Notes: generated from the letters alone by a model not told the origin. A stretch of 64,000 nucleotides of DNA from CAVVIG01 sp050249955 (GCA_050249955.1 JBFWPN010000001.1:1-64000); one strand, 5' to 3'. Counted from the stretch's first letter, positions 15,715 to 24,449 are shown. Made by a program: numbers and translations.

Positions 15715-17422
15715 CACCGGCATCGCGCGCATCCTCGCCGAGATCGCGGACCTGCTCGAGATCAAGGGCGAGAACCCCTTCAAGATCCGCGCATACCGCA
15801 ACGCAGCCGACATCGTCGCCAACCACCCACACGACATGGCTGCGCTCGATGCGAAGGGGCTCCAGGAGATTCCGGGCATCGGCAAGGACCTGGCGGCGCG
15901 CATCCGGGAGATTGCCGACACCGGCGACGCCGCCTTCCATCGCGAGCTGCTTGCCGAGTTCCCCCCCACCATCCTCGACCTGATGGGGCTGCAGGGGGTC
16001 GGGCCGAAGACCGTGGCCACGCTGTACCGGGAACTCGGTGTCAAGACGCTGGACGACCTCGAGCAGGCCGCGCGAGACGGACGCGTGCGGGCACTCCGCG
16101 GCATGGGGCCGAAGAAGGAAGCCCTCCTCCTCAAGGCAATCGAGGAACGCCGACAGCACGGCGGGCGTCACCTGCTGCCCGACACGCACGACACGGCCGC
16201 CGCGCTCGTCGCCTACCTGCGCTCCCATGCCCCGGGCGCCACCATCGACGCGGTCGGCAGCCTGCGACGAGGCCAGGACTCGTGCGGCGACATCGACATC
16301 CTCGTCAGCGGCTGCGACCGGTCACTGATGGATCGCTTCATCGAGTATGGCCCGGTCGAGCGCGTGCTGGGACACGGCGAGACCAAGAGCAGCGTGCGCA
16401 TCCACGGCGGGTTCCAGGCCGATCTCCGCATCGTCGCGTCCGACAGCCGGGGCGCCGCCATGCAGTACTTCACGGGCTCGAAGGCGCACAACATCGTGCT
16501 GCGCGACAGGGCCATGGCACGGGGCCTGCGGCTGAACGAGTACGGGCTCTTCCGCAACGACGATGGCGCGCGCCTGGCCGGGACCACCGAGGACGAGATC
16601 TACGAAGCGCTCGGCCTCGCCTGGGTGCCACCCGAGTTGCGCGAGGATCGTGGCGAGGTGGCTGCCGCCGAGGCGCGGGCGCTCCCGTCGCTGATCGAGC
16701 ACGCGCACCTGCGCGGCGACCTGCACATGCACACGACCGAGACCGATGGCCGCAACTCGATCGTGGAGATGGCGCAGGCGGCACGGGCCGCCGGCCTGGA
16801 GTACATCGCGATCACGGACCACAGCCGGAACCTCGCGATGGCCAACGGCCTGGACGATGCGCGGGCCGCCGCCCATGCGGCCCGCATCAGGGCCGAAGAT
16901 GGACGGCACGGCGTGCGTATCCTGGCCGGCATCGAGTGCGACATCCTGCCCGACGGATCGATGGACCTGTCCGACGACTGCCTCGCGCAGCTCGACATCG
17001 TCATCGCGTCGGTCCACTCCGCGTTCAACCAGGATCGGCACCAGATGACCGAGCGGATCCTGCGGGCCATCGAGCATCCGTACGTGGATGTCATCGGCCA
17101 CCCGACCGGGCGTCTGATCCTGAAGCGTTCACCCTACGCGCTGGACATCGAGTCCATCATCGACGCGGCCGCCCGGCACGGTGTGGCCCTCGAAATCAAC
17201 AGCCAGGTCGACCGGCTGGATCTCAACGACAGCCAGGCGCGGCTGGCGCGCGACCGTGGCGTCCGGCTCGTCATCTCGAGCGACGCCCATTCGCGCCAGG
17301 CCCTGGCGGTCACGCGCTGGGGCGTCATGCAGGCGAGGCGTGCGTGGCTCACCCCGGACGATGTCCTGAACACGCGCCCGTTCGAGATGTTCCGGTCGCT
17401 CCTCCGCAGGAACCAGCCATGA
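15707..17422 (+). CDS. polX: Family X DNA polymerase with PHP domain
   Basis: The 571-aa protein is of the bacterial PolX type used in DNA repair gap filling. N-terminal helix-hairpin-helix units: NPFKIRAYRNAA, LQEIPGIGKDLAARI, LQGVGPKTVATLYR. The polymerase site is GSLRRGQDSCGDIDILV (Asp-x-Asp) at about 184-200, with YFTGSKAHN later. A C-terminal PHP exonuclease domain begins at DLHMHTTETDGRN and carries ITDHS, EINSQVDR and SSDAHS metal ligands. The start is TTG 15707, overlapping the GHMP kinase stop; no ATG lies nearby in frame. Confidence 0.93.
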   Translation: MDNTGIARILAEIADLLEIKGENPFKIRAYRNAADIVANHPHDMAALDAKGLQEIPGIGKDLAARIREIADTGDAAFHRELLAEFPPTILDLMGLQGVGPKTVATLYRELGVKTLDDLEQAARDGRVRALRGMGPKKEALLLKAIEERRQHGGRHLLPDTHDTAAALVAYLRSHAPGATIDAVGSLRRGQDSCGDIDILVSGCDRSLMDRFIEYGPVERVLGHGETKSSVRIHGGFQADLRIVASDSRGAAMQYFTGSKAHNIVLRDRAMARGLRLNEYGLFRNDDGARLAGTTEDEIYEALGLAWVPPELREDRGEVAAAEARALPSLIEHAHLRGDLHMHTTETDGRNSIVEMAQAARAAGLEYIAITDHSRNLAMANGLDDARAAAHAARIRAEDGRHGVRILAGIECDILPDGSMDLSDDCLAQLDIVIASVHSAFNQDRHQMTERILRAIEHPYVDVIGHPTGRLILKRSPYALDIESIIDAAARHGVALEINSQVDRLDLNDSQARLARDRGVRLVISSDAHSRQALAVTRWGVMQARRAWLTPDDVLNTRPFEMFRSLLRRNQP

Positions 17423-17712
17423 CGCAACTGAAGATGCTCTCCACCGACGACACGATCGCCGAGATCCGTCGCCTCTATTTCAAGACGACACGACAGACCA
17501 TCCAGCAGGATCTGGCGAAGGCGCTCGACCTGCTGAAGGCCCTGCCGGGCGAGGACGAGCGCGAGCGGGCGACCGTCTACATGGAAGGGCTCGCGGAGAT
17601 GCAGAAGGACTGGCTGAAGGCCGCGCGGCCGAAGGGCGGCGGCGCCGCGAAGAAAGCGCAGTCGGCACGACCGGCGGCCGGCAGGCCGAGGGGTGGCGCG
17701 AAGAAGGCCTGA
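17419..17712 (+). CDS. Small protein with basic C-terminal tail, unknown
   Basis: The 97-aa protein starts inside the polX stop (ATGA). Residues 1-70 look helical and charged (DTIAEIRRLYFKTTRQTIQQDL, MEGLAEMQKDWLKAA). The tail from 71 is Lys/Arg/Ala/Gly/Pro-rich (PKGGGAAKKA, GRPRGGAKKA), like histone H1-type or other nucleic-acid-binding tails. Coupling to polX hints at a role on DNA, but no family is recognised. Confidence 0.7.
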   Translation: MTQLKMLSTDDTIAEIRRLYFKTTRQTIQQDLAKALDLLKALPGEDERERATVYMEGLAEMQKDWLKAARPKGGGAAKKAQSARPAAGRPRGGAKKA

Positions 17713-17714
17713 CG

Positions 17715-18497
17715 TCAGCGCCGCTCGCCCAGCACCACCTTGCGCCGGGCGGCGACACGGAGCGGATCCGGGACGTTCCTGTCGGTCGACAGCCCGGCCA
17801 GGTCGCGATCGTTCAGCCGGTTGAGCAGGTTGAGCGAGAGCGCCAGCGGCGTCTTCGGGTTCCTGGTCAGCGCGAGCACGATCGGGTAGTTCTTCAGCCA
17901 CGCGCGGTTCAGCGCGATGATGCGCAGGACCTCCTCCGGCACCGTGGCCATGCGGGCGAAGCTCTCCACCTCCGAGTCGGTGATCTTCGGGCTGCTCAGC
18001 ACCGCGGCCCCCACCATCTTGTTGGGGTCGCGGATGAGGATGGCCCTCATCTCACGCGATCCCCGCATGGCCGCCTTCAGCCTGTCGGTGATGTTCATCT
18101 TCTGCACCTTCTGCAGAAGGGTCTCGGGGGTGTCGTCCTCGGACTCGGTGATCTCCTCGGCCGGCGGCTCGTCACCGTCGTGGGCGATCAGGGGATCCTC
18201 GGCGGTGATCTCGGGGATCTCGGCCGGGAAGATACCCCGGTCGCCGAAGAACTCGCGGACGCCGAGCGGCACGTCCGATCGCCCGAGGTAGTGGCGCAGG
18301 GGCTCACCGGGAATCGCGTCGATGGTGCGCAGGGCCGTCTCGCGAATCTCTGCGTCGCGATCGTCCACCAGCAGGATCAGGATGCCGATCTGCTCGTGCG
18401 CCCGCGGTGCAAGGATGCCGCGCGCCGCCATGAGGCGGACCTCACGCGGAGCCTCCCCGCGCTTGAAGAACTCGAGAAGGGGTGCCGGGGCGCTCAC
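17715..18497 (-). CDS. Conserved-looking unknown protein, HEAT-like repeats
   Basis: The 260-aa protein is predicted all-helical and looks like a HEAT or leucine-rich-variant solenoid. Repeats include EVRLMAARGILAP and AEIRETALRTIDAIP at 15-60. An acidic linker (ITESEDDTPE) at about 125-135 precedes a second helical domain: ITDRLKAAMRGSREMRAILIRDPNKMVGAAVLSSPKITDSEVE, then PEEVLRIIALNRAWLKNYPIVLALTRNPKTPLALSL. No catalytic motif or signal peptide is seen. GTG 18497 overlaps the end of the RodZ-like gene as GTGA, so the pair is coupled. The function is unknown. Confidence 0.72.
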   Translation of the reverse strand: MSAPAPLLEFFKRGEAPREVRLMAARGILAPRAHEQIGILILLVDDRDAEIRETALRTIDAIPGEPLRHYLGRSDVPLGVREFFGDRGIFPAEIPEITAEDPLIAHDGDEPPAEEITESEDDTPETLLQKVQKMNITDRLKAAMRGSREMRAILIRDPNKMVGAAVLSSPKITDSEVESFARMATVPEEVLRIIALNRAWLKNYPIVLALTRNPKTPLALSLNLLNRLNDRDLAGLSTDRNVPDPLRVAARRKVVLGERR

Positions 18498-18976
18498 CGC
18501 CCGCCCGCGGTGCTCAGGAGACGCTCGGGTGCGGTGGCGGACGCCGGACGGGCGTCGCCGGCCGACCCGCCACGACCGGCCAGGACGAAGTAGGCGACCG
18601 CGGCCAGGATCGGGATGAGCACGAGGGCAACGCGGAGCGGCGTGAACCAGGGGCGCTGGCGTTCGTCGTTCTCGAGTTCGGCCACCAGGTCGCGCGTGCG
18701 CGGGTGCCCCTGCGTGACGATCTCGTCCGGGAACCGGGTGATGAACTCGGCAACCGTCTGCTCGGGATCGAGCCCGACCTCGTTCGCGTAACCACGGACG
18801 AACGCACGGCTGAAGATGCCGCCCGGTAGGCGTGAGATGTCGTTGCGCTCGAGCGCCTCGAGCGCCCGCACCGATATCTTCGTCGCGTCGGCAATGACGC
18901 GCAGCGACAGCCCGCGGCGCTCGCGCGCCTCGCGCAGCCTGGCGCCAAAATCTCCTGCGTGTCGTTCTGAAGCCAT
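18494..18976 (-). CDS. RodZ-like HTH membrane protein
   Basis: The 160-aa protein has a cytoplasmic HTH_25/XRE-type domain: GARLREARERRGLSLRVIADATKISVRALEALERND, then LPGGIFSRAFVRGYANEVGLDP. One membrane helix follows at about 113-133 (VALVLIPILAAVAYFVLAG), and only a short periplasmic tail of some 25 residues comes after. RodZ proteins link MreB to the cell wall machinery, but they normally carry a larger periplasmic domain, so this is a short relative. ATG 18976 shares one base with the thiE stop (TAATG). Confidence 0.82.
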   Translation of the reverse strand: MASERHAGDFGARLREARERRGLSLRVIADATKISVRALEALERNDISRLPGGIFSRAFVRGYANEVGLDPEQTVAEFITRFPDEIVTQGHPRTRDLVAELENDERQRPWFTPLRVALVLIPILAAVAYFVLAGRGGSAGDARPASATAPERLLSTAGGR

Positions 18977-19653
18977 TACGTGGTGGGGAGGTGCCCCCAC
19001 ATGTTAGCAGCCTCACCCGCGGCGCGATATGCCCGCGCGAGATCGTGCAGTGGAATCGCACGGCACGCGCCTGCGCTGCCGGTCCATGCCCCGATGGCCG
19101 CGAACCCCGCGGCGCCCGCGGTCGCCAGGTCCGGCACCCGCCCGAGGTTGACCCCACCGATGCCGAGCACCGGGACCGCCGACCCGCTCACCACCCGCGC
19201 CAGCCCATCCACCCCGAGCAGTGGATGCCCGGCCGGCTTCGACGGTGTGGACCAGATGGTGCCGGCGACGAGGTAGTCCACCGGACCGGCCACCTGCGCC
19301 TCGTGCGCTGCATGCACGGACCGCCCGACGAGGAAGCCCCGCGGCGCGAGGCGGCGGACCGCGGCCGCCTCCATCGAGTCGGCCCGCAGGTGGACGCCGT
19401 GGGCACCAGCGGCCAGTGCGACGTCGAGGCGTTCGTTCACCACGACCCTGGTGGCGGACCCGCGCACCGTCTCCAGCAGTGCGCGCACAATCTGCAGCAG
19501 GAACCCGCCATCCAGGTCGGGTTCGCGGACCTGCACGAGGTCCAGCCCGGCAACCACAGCCTGCCGGGCCTGCTCGACCAGGCAGTCGAGCACGACGGCT
19601 GGCGGCTGCCCGGGTGCAAGGCGGGACCGGTCCGTGACCAGCTGGATGATCAA
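18976..19653 (-). CDS. thiE: Thiamine phosphate synthase ThiE
   Basis: The 225-aa TIM-barrel protein would join HMP-PP and thiazole phosphate to thiamine phosphate. Motifs: LVTDRS near the N-terminus, GLDLVQVREPDLDG at about 31-44, VVVNERLDVALAAGAHGVHLRADSM, LVGRSVHAAHEAQ, DYLVAGTIWSTPSKP and VLGIGGVN. It could also be a TenI-like relative. TTG 19653 overlaps the upstream stop as TTGA. No TPP riboswitch is visible upstream, and it sits mid-operon among unrelated genes. Confidence 0.87.
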   Translation of the reverse strand: MIIQLVTDRSRLAPGQPPAVVLDCLVEQARQAVVAGLDLVQVREPDLDGGFLLQIVRALLETVRGSATRVVVNERLDVALAAGAHGVHLRADSMEAAAVRRLAPRGFLVGRSVHAAHEAQVAGPVDYLVAGTIWSTPSKPAGHPLLGVDGLARVVSGSAVPVLGIGGVNLGRVPDLATAGAAGFAAIGAWTGSAGACRAIPLHDLARAYRAAGEAANMWGHLPTT

Positions 19654-19859
19654 TCGCGCGATCCGAACACGGCGGCCATTTCGCTGAATCCGGCTCCCAG
19701 GTTCAGGAGCCCCACGCCGCTCACGGCACCGCGGAACCAGGGGCTCGCAAGGATCGGCTCGAGCGCCGGCACGGCGTAGACGAAGTAGTTCCGTGGCCAG
19801 AATGACGACCAGGGCAGCACCATCAGGAGCAGCCCGACCTCGACGAAGAACACCACCAT
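19650..19859 (-). CDS. Small membrane protein, unknown
   Basis: The 69-aa product has two likely membrane helices: MVVFFVEVGLLLMVLPW at 1-17 and ASPWFRGAVSGVGLLNLGAGFSEM at about 38-61. A short Trp/Pro/Tyr-rich loop (WSSFWPRNYFVY) lies between them. It has no recognised family. It lies between the large TPR gene and thiE and overlaps thiE by four bases, so it is co-translated in that run. Confidence 0.6.
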   Translation of the reverse strand: MVVFFVEVGLLLMVLPWSSFWPRNYFVYAVPALEPILASPWFRGAVSGVGLLNLGAGFSEMAAVFGSRD

Positions 19860-19882
19860 CAGCAGTCGCGTGAGCAGGACGG

Positions 19883-21733
19883 CTACCCTCCTGCCTGCGT
19901 GCGCGACAGCCGCGCGATGCGTGTGGTGACGTCACGGAACTCGCCGGCGTCCGCCTGCAGCTCGAGACACACCGCGAGGGCACTCTCCGGCTCACCCGAC
20001 GCTTCGAGCATGTCGGCGAGCCTGTGCAGCGTGTCGTACCGCTCTGGAGGGGTGATTCCAGGGACATCCACCGCATGCCCCAGCCACTCGATTGCCTCCG
20101 CCGTGCGCCCCAGAGACTGATAGGCCCGCGACAGCAGCGATGCGGCAGCAAATCGACGCCCGGGTGCGCGCATGGCACGGCGCAGTGGCTCAGTACTCTC
20201 ACCCCACTGTCCGGCCTCGAGCAGGGCGGCGCCACGCGCGAAGTCGGCCTCGGCCGCCTCTTCGGGCGTGCCGTGTGCCACGTCGTCGCGCAGGCGCGCA
20301 AAGACGGCATCCAGGTCCTGCGGTGCGGACGTGGCCGGGTGGACAGGGACAGGTGGCGGCGCGGGCGGCGGGATGGTGTCGATGGCGTCGCTCAGGTCCT
20401 CCTCGAGTCGTGGCGCCTGGGCCGATCGCGACGGCTCGGAGTCTTCCAGGACATGCCCGGGGTCGATGGCAAGTGAGGGCGAAGCCGGCTCCGCCCTGAA
20501 CTCATCGTCGAATCCGAAGGCTGGCGTCTCGGCGAGCCAGTCGGCCAGGGCCCTGTCGGGATTGCCCTGGCCGCCAGCGGCAAGCGCGGCGCGCAAGCGG
20601 TCGTAGTGCGCCCGCTCCCAGGGCCGCCGCGAGACCAGGTCCTCGGCCACGTAACGGGACTGGGCGGCCGCGCCGGCGGCCAGGTAGGCATCGGCCAGCA
20701 GGCCCTGCGCCTCGAGCAGCGGCTCGTCAAGGTGCCCGTCGACACAGACGTCGATCAGGCGATTCAGCGCGGCGACATGACCTGGCACGGCGCCCACGAA
20801 GTCCCGGACGACCGTCATGGCGCCCGTCCAGTCGCCGGCAGCGATGCGGACACTCGCAACCCGGTCCACGAGCGCAAACGCGGCGTCGGGCTGGGTCGCC
20901 GCCAGCAGCGCCGCCAGCCGCGCCACGGCTCCCCAGGACGCGTCGTCACCGGTGAGCAGTGTATCGACCATCTCCAGGCCGAGTGCGGTGTCACCGGTGC
21001 GAAGCCGGACCTCGGCGGCCACCAGCAGCAGAGCCGGGTCGCTGGCGACGATGTCGAGGGGCAGGAGCGGAGCCGCCTCGGCGTGCCGCCCGTGCGCCAC
21101 CAGGATTCGCGCCAGTTCGCGACGCGCGGCCATGGCGTTCGGATCGAGCGCGAGCACCTCCTGCAGCGGCGCCACCGCGTCGGCCTCGCGGTCCACCTCC
21201 ACGAGCGACGACGCCAGTTCCGTGAGGTCGCGCAGTGCACCGGGGCGGTCGCCCAGTTCGTGCCGCGCACGGGCTCCCGCGATGCGCGCGGGCACGTCCA
21301 GCTTGTCGAGGGTGCCGAGCCGGACGACGATGTCGAGTGCCCCACGCGCATCGCCACGGGTGCGCCGGTGGTCGGCAGCCAGGGCAAGGAAGGACCGGGC
21401 ATCGGCGAGGAGCCCCTGCTCGGCCGCCAGTTCCCCGGCGCGCATCAGGGCGCGGTCGTCCTCGGGACGCAGCTTGAGGATCTTCTTGTAGAGGGCCGAG
21501 GCCTTGGAGTGGAACCCTTCGCGACGGAGGCTGTCCGCCCCCTGCATGAAGCGTTCGACCGCGGCGTCCACCTGGCCGGCACGGACGTGCAGGTCTCCGA
21601 GCAGGTTGGCCGTGTTCCAGTCGCGCGGCTGTTCGTCGACGAGCCTTGCATACTCGGCGATGGCCTGCTCCAGCCTGCCCTGGCGCAGCAGCTTCTCGGC
21701 CTGGCTCAGTGTGGCGGCGCGATCGATCGACAC
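19883..21733 (-). CDS. Large TPR-repeat protein
   Basis: The 616-aa protein consists of tetratricopeptide repeats from the N-terminus: AEKLLRQGRLEQAIAEYARLVDEQPRD, ANLLGDLHVRAGQVDAAVERF, SALYKKILKLRPEDDRALMRAGEL. A Pro-rich and acidic linker lies at about 400-480 (IDTIPPPAPPPVPVHP), followed by further TPRs (ALLEAGQWGESTEPLRRAM, SRAYQSLGRTAEAIEWL). No signal peptide or catalytic motif is seen, so it is a probable cytoplasmic scaffold. The start GTG 21733 lies four bases after the rnhB stop. Confidence 0.8.
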   Translation of the reverse strand: MSIDRAATLSQAEKLLRQGRLEQAIAEYARLVDEQPRDWNTANLLGDLHVRAGQVDAAVERFMQGADSLRREGFHSKASALYKKILKLRPEDDRALMRAGELAAEQGLLADARSFLALAADHRRTRGDARGALDIVVRLGTLDKLDVPARIAGARARHELGDRPGALRDLTELASSLVEVDREADAVAPLQEVLALDPNAMAARRELARILVAHGRHAEAAPLLPLDIVASDPALLLVAAEVRLRTGDTALGLEMVDTLLTGDDASWGAVARLAALLAATQPDAAFALVDRVASVRIAAGDWTGAMTVVRDFVGAVPGHVAALNRLIDVCVDGHLDEPLLEAQGLLADAYLAAGAAAQSRYVAEDLVSRRPWERAHYDRLRAALAAGGQGNPDRALADWLAETPAFGFDDEFRAEPASPSLAIDPGHVLEDSEPSRSAQAPRLEEDLSDAIDTIPPPAPPPVPVHPATSAPQDLDAVFARLRDDVAHGTPEEAAEADFARGAALLEAGQWGESTEPLRRAMRAPGRRFAAASLLSRAYQSLGRTAEAIEWLGHAVDVPGITPPERYDTLHRLADMLEASGEPESALAVCLELQADAGEFRDVTTRIARLSRTQAGG

Positions 21734-21736
21734 GGT

Positions 21737-22360
21737 TCAGGCCATCGTATCAAACAGCGTGGACGGCCTGAACGAGCGTCGGTGCGCCTCCGAGTAGCCG
21801 AACTGGGCAACGGCGGCCAGGTGCTCGGCGGTGGCGTACCCCTTGTGCCGCACGAACCCGTATCGGGGATCCTGCTGGTGCAGGGCCACCATCTCGCGGT
21901 CGCGGGTGACCTTGGCCACGATGGAGGCGGCCGCGATGGCCGCGCACCGGCGGTCGCCCTTGACCACGCCGCGTTGCGCCATCGGAAGGCCGGGCACGCG
22001 AAATGCGTCGACGAGCACGAGGTCGGGCAGTGGGGTCAGGGACAGGACCGCCCGGCGCATCGCGTCGAGCGTGGCGCGGTGGATGTTGAGGCGATCGATG
22101 TCGCGGGGATCGGAGGACGCCACGGCCCAGGCAAGGGCGTGACGGACGATCTCCGCATGGAGATCGGCACGTTCGTCGGCCGGCACCACCTTGGAGTCGG
22201 CGAGGCCGGGAATGTGGCGGTCGGGATCGAGGATCACGGCCGCCACCGTGACGGGCCCGGCGAGGCACCCGCGTCCCACCTCGTCGACCCCTGCCACGAG
22301 GCAGAAGCCAACGCGCCGCAGCGCGTTCTCGAGCGCGCGAGTGGCGGACACGCGGGACAT
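21737..22360 (-). CDS. rnhB: Ribonuclease HII
   Basis: The 207-aa protein degrades RNA in RNA:DNA hybrids. It shows AGVDEVGRGCLAGPVTVAAVIL at 23-44, with the catalytic Asp-Glu pair and the GRG tyrosine-side motif. DSKVVP, LVLVDAF (third acidic residue), KGDRRCAAIAAASIVAKVTRD (fourth Asp) and YGFVRHKGYATAEH follow. It follows rplS, the common bacterial order. The ATG at 22360 is separated from the rplS end by a spacer with an inverted repeat. Confidence 0.95.
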   Translation of the reverse strand: MSRVSATRALENALRRVGFCLVAGVDEVGRGCLAGPVTVAAVILDPDRHIPGLADSKVVPADERADLHAEIVRHALAWAVASSDPRDIDRLNIHRATLDAMRRAVLSLTPLPDLVLVDAFRVPGLPMAQRGVVKGDRRCAAIAAASIVAKVTRDREMVALHQQDPRYGFVRHKGYATAEHLAAVAQFGYSEAHRRSFRPSTLFDTMA

Positions 22361-22376
22361 GGGAGCCTGCCGGTCA

Positions 22377-22434
22377 GAACCCGGAACCCGGACGAAACGT
22401 CAGAACTCGGGCCTGGCTTCCAAGTTCCGGGTTC
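22377..22434. repeat. Inverted repeat in rplS-rnhB spacer
   Basis: GAACCCGGAAC (22377-22387) and GTTCCGGGTTC (22424-22434) are perfect 11-base inverted arms around 36 bases. The left arm extends as a direct repeat (GAACCCGGAACCCGG), and the loop carries CAGAACTCGG and CCAAGTTCC. It may work as a processing site or attenuator between rplS and rnhB, or belong to a small dispersed repeat family. Confidence 0.6.
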
Positions 22435-22441
22435 GGCACGC

Positions 22442-22789
22442 CTACTGCGGCTTCGCGGCGTCCTTCATGCGGGCCGCCTTGCCCTTCAGTGCGCGCAGGT
22501 AGTACAGCTTCGCGCGGCGGACCTTGGCGGACCGCATCACTTCGACCTTCTGGATGATCGGCGAGTGCAGCGGGAAGATGCGCTCGACCCCCTGGCCGAA
22601 CGACACCTTGCGCACCGTGAAGGACGCACGCGTGCCGCCGCGGTGCTGGCCGATCACGACGCCCTCGAACACCTGGATGCGCTCCTTGTCGCCTTCGCGC
22701 ACCTTCACGTGCACCCGGACGGTGTCGCCCGACTTCATCGCCGGCTTCTCCGTCAGCTGCGACTTCTCCACCACTTCAATCGCGCCCAT
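22442..22789 (-). CDS. rplS: 50S ribosomal protein L19
   Basis: The 115-aa protein shows L19 hallmarks: KSGDTVRVHVKVREGDKERIQVFEGVVI, RGGTRASFTVRKVSFGQGVERIFPLHSPII, and RSAKVRRAKLYYLRALKGKAARM. L19 sits at the 30S-50S interface. The order rpsP-khpA-rimM-trmD-rplS is the classic bacterial operon, all on this strand. It is preceded by a GGAGAGCAGGAC ribosome binding site region. Confidence 0.97.
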   Translation of the reverse strand: MGAIEVVEKSQLTEKPAMKSGDTVRVHVKVREGDKERIQVFEGVVIGQHRGGTRASFTVRKVSFGQGVERIFPLHSPIIQKVEVMRSAKVRRAKLYYLRALKGKAARMKDAAKPQ

Positions 22790-22887
22790 GTCCTGCTCTC
22801 CTTACCGTCACACGCGGGGGTCCGGCCTCTGCCGCACCGCCCGTGTGGTTCGTCTGCGCCCGCCCGAGGGGCGGACCCTGTCACTGC

Positions 22888-23649
22888 CTACGTCTCGTGT
22901 CCCTGCTGCGCCTTGAGGTCGCGCAGGAGCTTCTCTTCTTCGTCGTCGAGCTCCGCACCCGCCAGCAGGTCGGGCCGACGCTCGAGCGTCCGCGCGAGCG
23001 CCTGCCGTTTCCGCCAGCGCCGGATCTCGGCGTGGTTCCCTGACAGGAGCACATCCGGCACCGCGAGCACTCCGCCCGTGGCGCCGTCCGCAATCTCCGC
23101 CGGCCGCGTGTAGTGCGGGTAGTCCAGCAACCCCCGGCCGAAGGAGTCTTCGGCCACCGACTGCTCGTCTCCCACCACCCCCGGCACCAGCCGTGCGACG
23201 GCATCGATGATCACGAGCGCCGGCAGTTCCCCGCCGCTCAGCACGTAGTCACCAATCGAGATCTCCTCGTCGACCCGCGAGCGCACCCGCTCGTCGACCC
23301 CCTCGTACCGCCCGCACAGCAGCACCAGCCGTGGCTGGCGGCTGAGCCGCTCCACCACCTGCTGCGTGAGCCGCGTGCCCTGCGGCGAGGTCAGGAGCAC
23401 CGTCGGCCGGCTCTCCTCGAGCGCCTCGATCGCATCGAGCGCCCTGAAGATCGGTTCCGGCTTCAGCACCATTCCCGGGCCGCCACCGTACGGCACATCG
23501 TCGACGACCCGGTGCCTGTCGGTGGTGAAGTCCCTGAGGTCGTGCACCACCACGTTCAGTGTCCTGCGCTCGATCGCCCGGCCTACGATGCCGGCGCCGA
23601 GCGCCTGCTGCACCATCGCCGGGAAGATCGTGACTACGTCGAAACGCAT
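22888..23649 (-). CDS. trmD: tRNA (guanine37-N1)-methyltransferase
   Basis: The 253-aa SPOUT methylase makes m1G37 next to the anticodon, preventing frameshifts. It opens MRFDVVTIFPAMV and shows DDVPYGGGPGMVLKPEPI, the trefoil knot segments LLCGRYEGVDERV and EEISIGDYVLSGGELPALV, and the Asp region RLVPGVVGDEQS. The C-terminal part runs RRWRKRQALARTLERRPDLL. It lies in the ribosomal operon between rimM and rplS. Confidence 0.96.
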   Translation of the reverse strand: MRFDVVTIFPAMVQQALGAGIVGRAIERRTLNVVVHDLRDFTTDRHRVVDDVPYGGGPGMVLKPEPIFRALDAIEALEESRPTVLLTSPQGTRLTQQVVERLSRQPRLVLLCGRYEGVDERVRSRVDEEISIGDYVLSGGELPALVIIDAVARLVPGVVGDEQSVAEDSFGRGLLDYPHYTRPAEIADGATGGVLAVPDVLLSGNHAEIRRWRKRQALARTLERRPDLLAGAELDDEEEKLLRDLKAQQGHET

Positions 23650-23664
23650 AAAGGCTCTCCGCCC

Positions 23665-24204
23665 TTACCGTGACGTCCGGCGCTCGTTCAGCTCGATCAA
23701 CCCTTCGGGCGGCGCAATCACGATCTGCTTCGCCCTGGGGTCGATCCGGGTGCAGATGCCGAGCGTGAGGGGAATGAGCACCTCACCGCGGTCGTTCTGC
23801 ACCACCAGTCGCGTATTGCCGGCCTCGCCGTCGATCGCGGTGACCGGCCCGACCTCCTGCCCGTCGGTCGTCCGCACCACGCAGCCGATCAGCTCGTGGT
23901 GATAGAACGTCCCGTCGGGCAGTGGCACCAGCGCACTGGCCGGCACCCGGAACTCGAGCCCTGCCAGTTCACGCGCGGCGTCCATGTCCCCTATGCCCTC
24001 GAGCCCGATGACCGGCCGCCCCGCCTGCATGCGGAACGCGGTCACCGTGAACGGCTCGATCGCGCCGTCCCTCAGCACGAACAGCGTCTGGCCGACGCCG
24101 AATCGCTCCTCTGGAAAGTCGGTTTCCGGATTGACAATGACCTGGCCGCGGATGCCGTGCGGCCGGGCAATCACCCCGACCACCGCCATCTCGTCCCAGT
24201 TCAC
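23665..24204 (-). CDS. rimM: 16S rRNA processing factor RimM
   Basis: The 179-aa protein has the RimM domain (GVIARPHGIRGQVIVNPETDFPEERFG) and a C-terminal PRC barrel (FYHHELIGCVVRTTDGQEVGPVTAI, then VLIPLTLGICTRIDPRAKQIVI). RimM binds S19 and helps mature the 30S head. GTG 24204 overlaps khpA as GTGA. Confidence 0.95.
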   Translation of the reverse strand: MNWDEMAVVGVIARPHGIRGQVIVNPETDFPEERFGVGQTLFVLRDGAIEPFTVTAFRMQAGRPVIGLEGIGDMDAARELAGLEFRVPASALVPLPDGTFYHHELIGCVVRTTDGQEVGPVTAIDGEAGNTRLVVQNDRGEVLIPLTLGICTRIDPRAKQIVIAPPEGLIELNERRTSR

Positions 24205-24449
24205 GGTCGGCCGTCGCGAATCTCGAGGGTCACGGTCTTGCCTTCCTTCTCACCGGCCGCCGAGGCCAGGGTCCGGAGGGCCGCCGCCGTGCGCCCCTGC
24301 TTCCCGATCACGCGCCCCATCTCGCCAGGGGCGACGTAGAGCTCCACCAGCGTTGTGCCACGATGCTCCGATTCGACCACCGCCACCTGGTCAGGGGTGT
24401 CGGTCAGTGCCTTCGCCAGCACCTCGACGACGCTGCGGACCGCGCTCAC
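24201..24449 (-). CDS. khpA: KH-domain RNA-binding protein KhpA (YlqC)
   Basis: The 82-aa protein is one KH domain: VEVLAKALTDTPDQVAV, VELYVAPGEMGRVIGKQGRTAAALRTL with the GxxG loop GKQG, then KEGKTVTLEI. KhpA homologues bind RNA, often with KhpB, and affect cell division or wall synthesis in Firmicutes. GTG 24449 overlaps the rpsP stop as GTGA; the longer upstream frame is just antisense or out-of-frame sequence. Confidence 0.93.
   Translation of the reverse strand: MSAVRSVVEVLAKALTDTPDQVAVVESEHRGTTLVELYVAPGEMGRVIGKQGRTAAALRTLASAAGEKEGKTVTLEIRDGRP

Noticed and set aside
20606..23113. 835-aa frame across the TPR gene, rnhB and rplS on the opposite strand
   Set aside because: Spans three well-supported genes and their spacers; an effect of high GC where stop codons are rare.
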